Source of the DNA: UBA1740 sp045587025
GTDB taxonomy: Bacteria > Bacillota > Clostridia > Oscillospirales > CAG-272
Assembly (NCBI GenBank): GCA_045587025.1
Contig: JAZNBK010000043.1
Span: forward strand, 1-41,951
Direction: 5' to 3'
Length of the DNA: 41,951 nucleotides
Each line of letters starts with the position of its first letter. Within the stretch, counting starts at the first letter, position 1. Below are positions 41,230-41,951 of this stretch, in pieces. The notes beneath the pieces were generated by a model that saw only the letters and a list, made by a program, of their open reading frames with translations, was not told the origin of the DNA and ran no database searches. Made by a program: the position numbers and the translations under genes.

Positions 41230-41886
41230 TTATATTGCAATAACGTATAAATGGTTATCGGCGAGACAAATCAACTTTTGCGAAAAGAGGGCTTTCGATT
41301 TTTGGTTAATTCTTGAAATTGCGGCTATTACGCGGTGCTCGGTGACGTTCTCTTCGGCATTGAAGCAAAAGGTCTTTAACTCCTCTATTGAAACGCCTTT
41401 GGCGGAATTTACCATATATCTTAAAATGTTGTATTCTACCTTGGTTGCATTGAAATTTGAGCCGTAGACGAAAACGGATTTGCCGTATAGCTCAACTCGC
41501 ACGGAATTATGTATCATATCGGTTACACTGCGTCCTTTAAAGATACGAATATATTCCATAATTATTTCAACTGATTTTTTAAAAGGAGTTTTCGGCAAGA
41601 TAATATTGTCCGCAAAATTATTGAATTTGTCTAGTTCTTCGGTTGACTCCTCGTTTGCTCTCATAATTAACGGTATTTTAGGATGCGTTTCCTTTAATTT
41701 CCTGCAAGTGTCAAGACAGGAAGGTAATGAAGATGAGTTTACTATTAAAAATAAATCAAAATCGAACTTTCCCAATAGCTCATCATATTCATTTTCAGAG
41801 CAACCGTATGACAGTAAGCCAAAATCAGAGAATTTGGAAATATACTCACGTAATAACTCTTTTTGATTATCAATAATCAATATCAT
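41230..41886 (-). CDS. OmpR-type response regulator-like protein with degenerate receiver
   Basis: 218 residues. The N-terminal part (1-112) resembles a receiver domain (ILIIDNQKELL start, late Lys in LPKTPF), but where the phosphoacceptor aspartate should be the sequence reads LIVNSSSLP (Asn50-Ser51). The C-terminal part (about 120-218) is a winged-helix DNA-binding domain like OmpR/PhoB, with KVEYNILRYMVNSAKG and TEHRVIAAISRIN. It probably does not respond to phosphorylation. GAGGTAAAT precedes the ATG. No histidine kinase gene is adjacent inside the window. Confidence 0.75.
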   Translation of the reverse strand: MILIIDNQKELLREYISKFSDFGLLSYGCSENEYDELLGKFDFDLFLIVNSSSLPSCLDTCRKLKETHPKIPLIMRANEESTEELDKFNNFADNIILPKTPFKKSVEIIMEYIRIFKGRSVTDMIHNSVRVELYGKSVFVYGSNFNATKVEYNILRYMVNSAKGVSIEELKTFCFNAEENVTEHRVIAAISRINQKSKALFSQKLICLADNHLYVIAI

Positions 41887-41951
41887 ATTTACCTCAAATA
41901 TTACAGCTTTTGTGTAGTATTTTAACCTTTTATATATGCTTTATAATACCA

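Noticed and set aside
1..41951. CRISPR array, tRNA, rRNA, insertion sequence or prophage
   Set aside because: There are no spaced direct repeats, no tRNA cloverleaf with TTCRA, no transposase or integrase frame, and no terminal inverted repeats with target duplication.

Overview
The window is a 42 kb chromosomal segment of a low-GC Gram-positive bacterium, most likely an anaerobic, spore-forming (or ancestrally spore-forming) member of the class Clostridia. The grounds are strong AGGAGG-type ribosome binding sites, TTGACA-17-TATAAT promoters, a SigK-type sporulation sigma factor, YfhO and DUF1540 proteins, an EcfA1-EcfA2-EcfT-TruA module, RbgA, and a cofactor-independent phosphoglycerate mutase of the 'proposed homoserine kinase' type. 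Almost everything is housekeeping or core-genome content. I see no phage, insertion sequence, CRISPR array, tRNA or rRNA.

Layout. 0.3-8.0 kb (minus): one operon, yfhO-DUF951-yfhO-ruvA-ruvB, from a promoter at about 8.03 kb and ending in a terminator at 0.26 kb. 8.15-13.0 kb (plus): the divergent operon ruvC, an RlmI-like methyltransferase, ecfA1, ecfA2, ecfT, truA. 13.1-16.7 kb (plus): a class A penicillin-binding protein, then a monocistronic E2/CAT-like protein that lacks the catalytic histidine. 16.76-20.1 kb (minus): tig-clpP-clpX, with a consensus promoter and an internal terminator between clpP and clpX. 20.2-21.3 kb: a metallophosphatase and a divergent DUF1540 peptide. 21.3-27.5 kb (minus): a seven-gene operon, apgM-lepB-rbgA-rnhB-yraN-dipeptidase-thrC.

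27.7-36.4 kb (plus): a B12-dependent radical SAM protein with a probable non-AUG start; a structured leader followed by mgtE; an AlaX-type tRNA editing protein; a GIY-YIG protein; rplS with its own promoter, leader and terminator; an FkbM methyltransferase; a U32 protein (tRNA hydroxylase type); uppP. 36.4-38.2 kb: ung and a membrane-anchored alpha/beta hydrolase from divergent consensus promoters. 38.2-41.9 kb (minus): an S1-domain protein, an orphan MazF with a long C-terminal tail, DUF378, a sigK-like gene, and an OmpR-like regulator whose receiver has lost its phosphoacceptor aspartate.

Functionally the window combines Holliday junction processing (RuvABC), cell envelope work (two YfhO glycosyltransferases, PBP1, UppP, SPase I), protein quality control (Tig, ClpP, ClpX), ribosome and tRNA maturation (RbgA, TruA, AlaX, U32, L19), ECF vitamin uptake, threonine synthesis and DNA repair. 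The most interesting unexplained element is the mgtE leader (29455-29570). It has a 12-bp terminator-like hairpin overlapping a 28-codon leader ORF with a strong ribosome binding site, interleaved with a second, 16-bp complementary pair. It does not look like the M-box.
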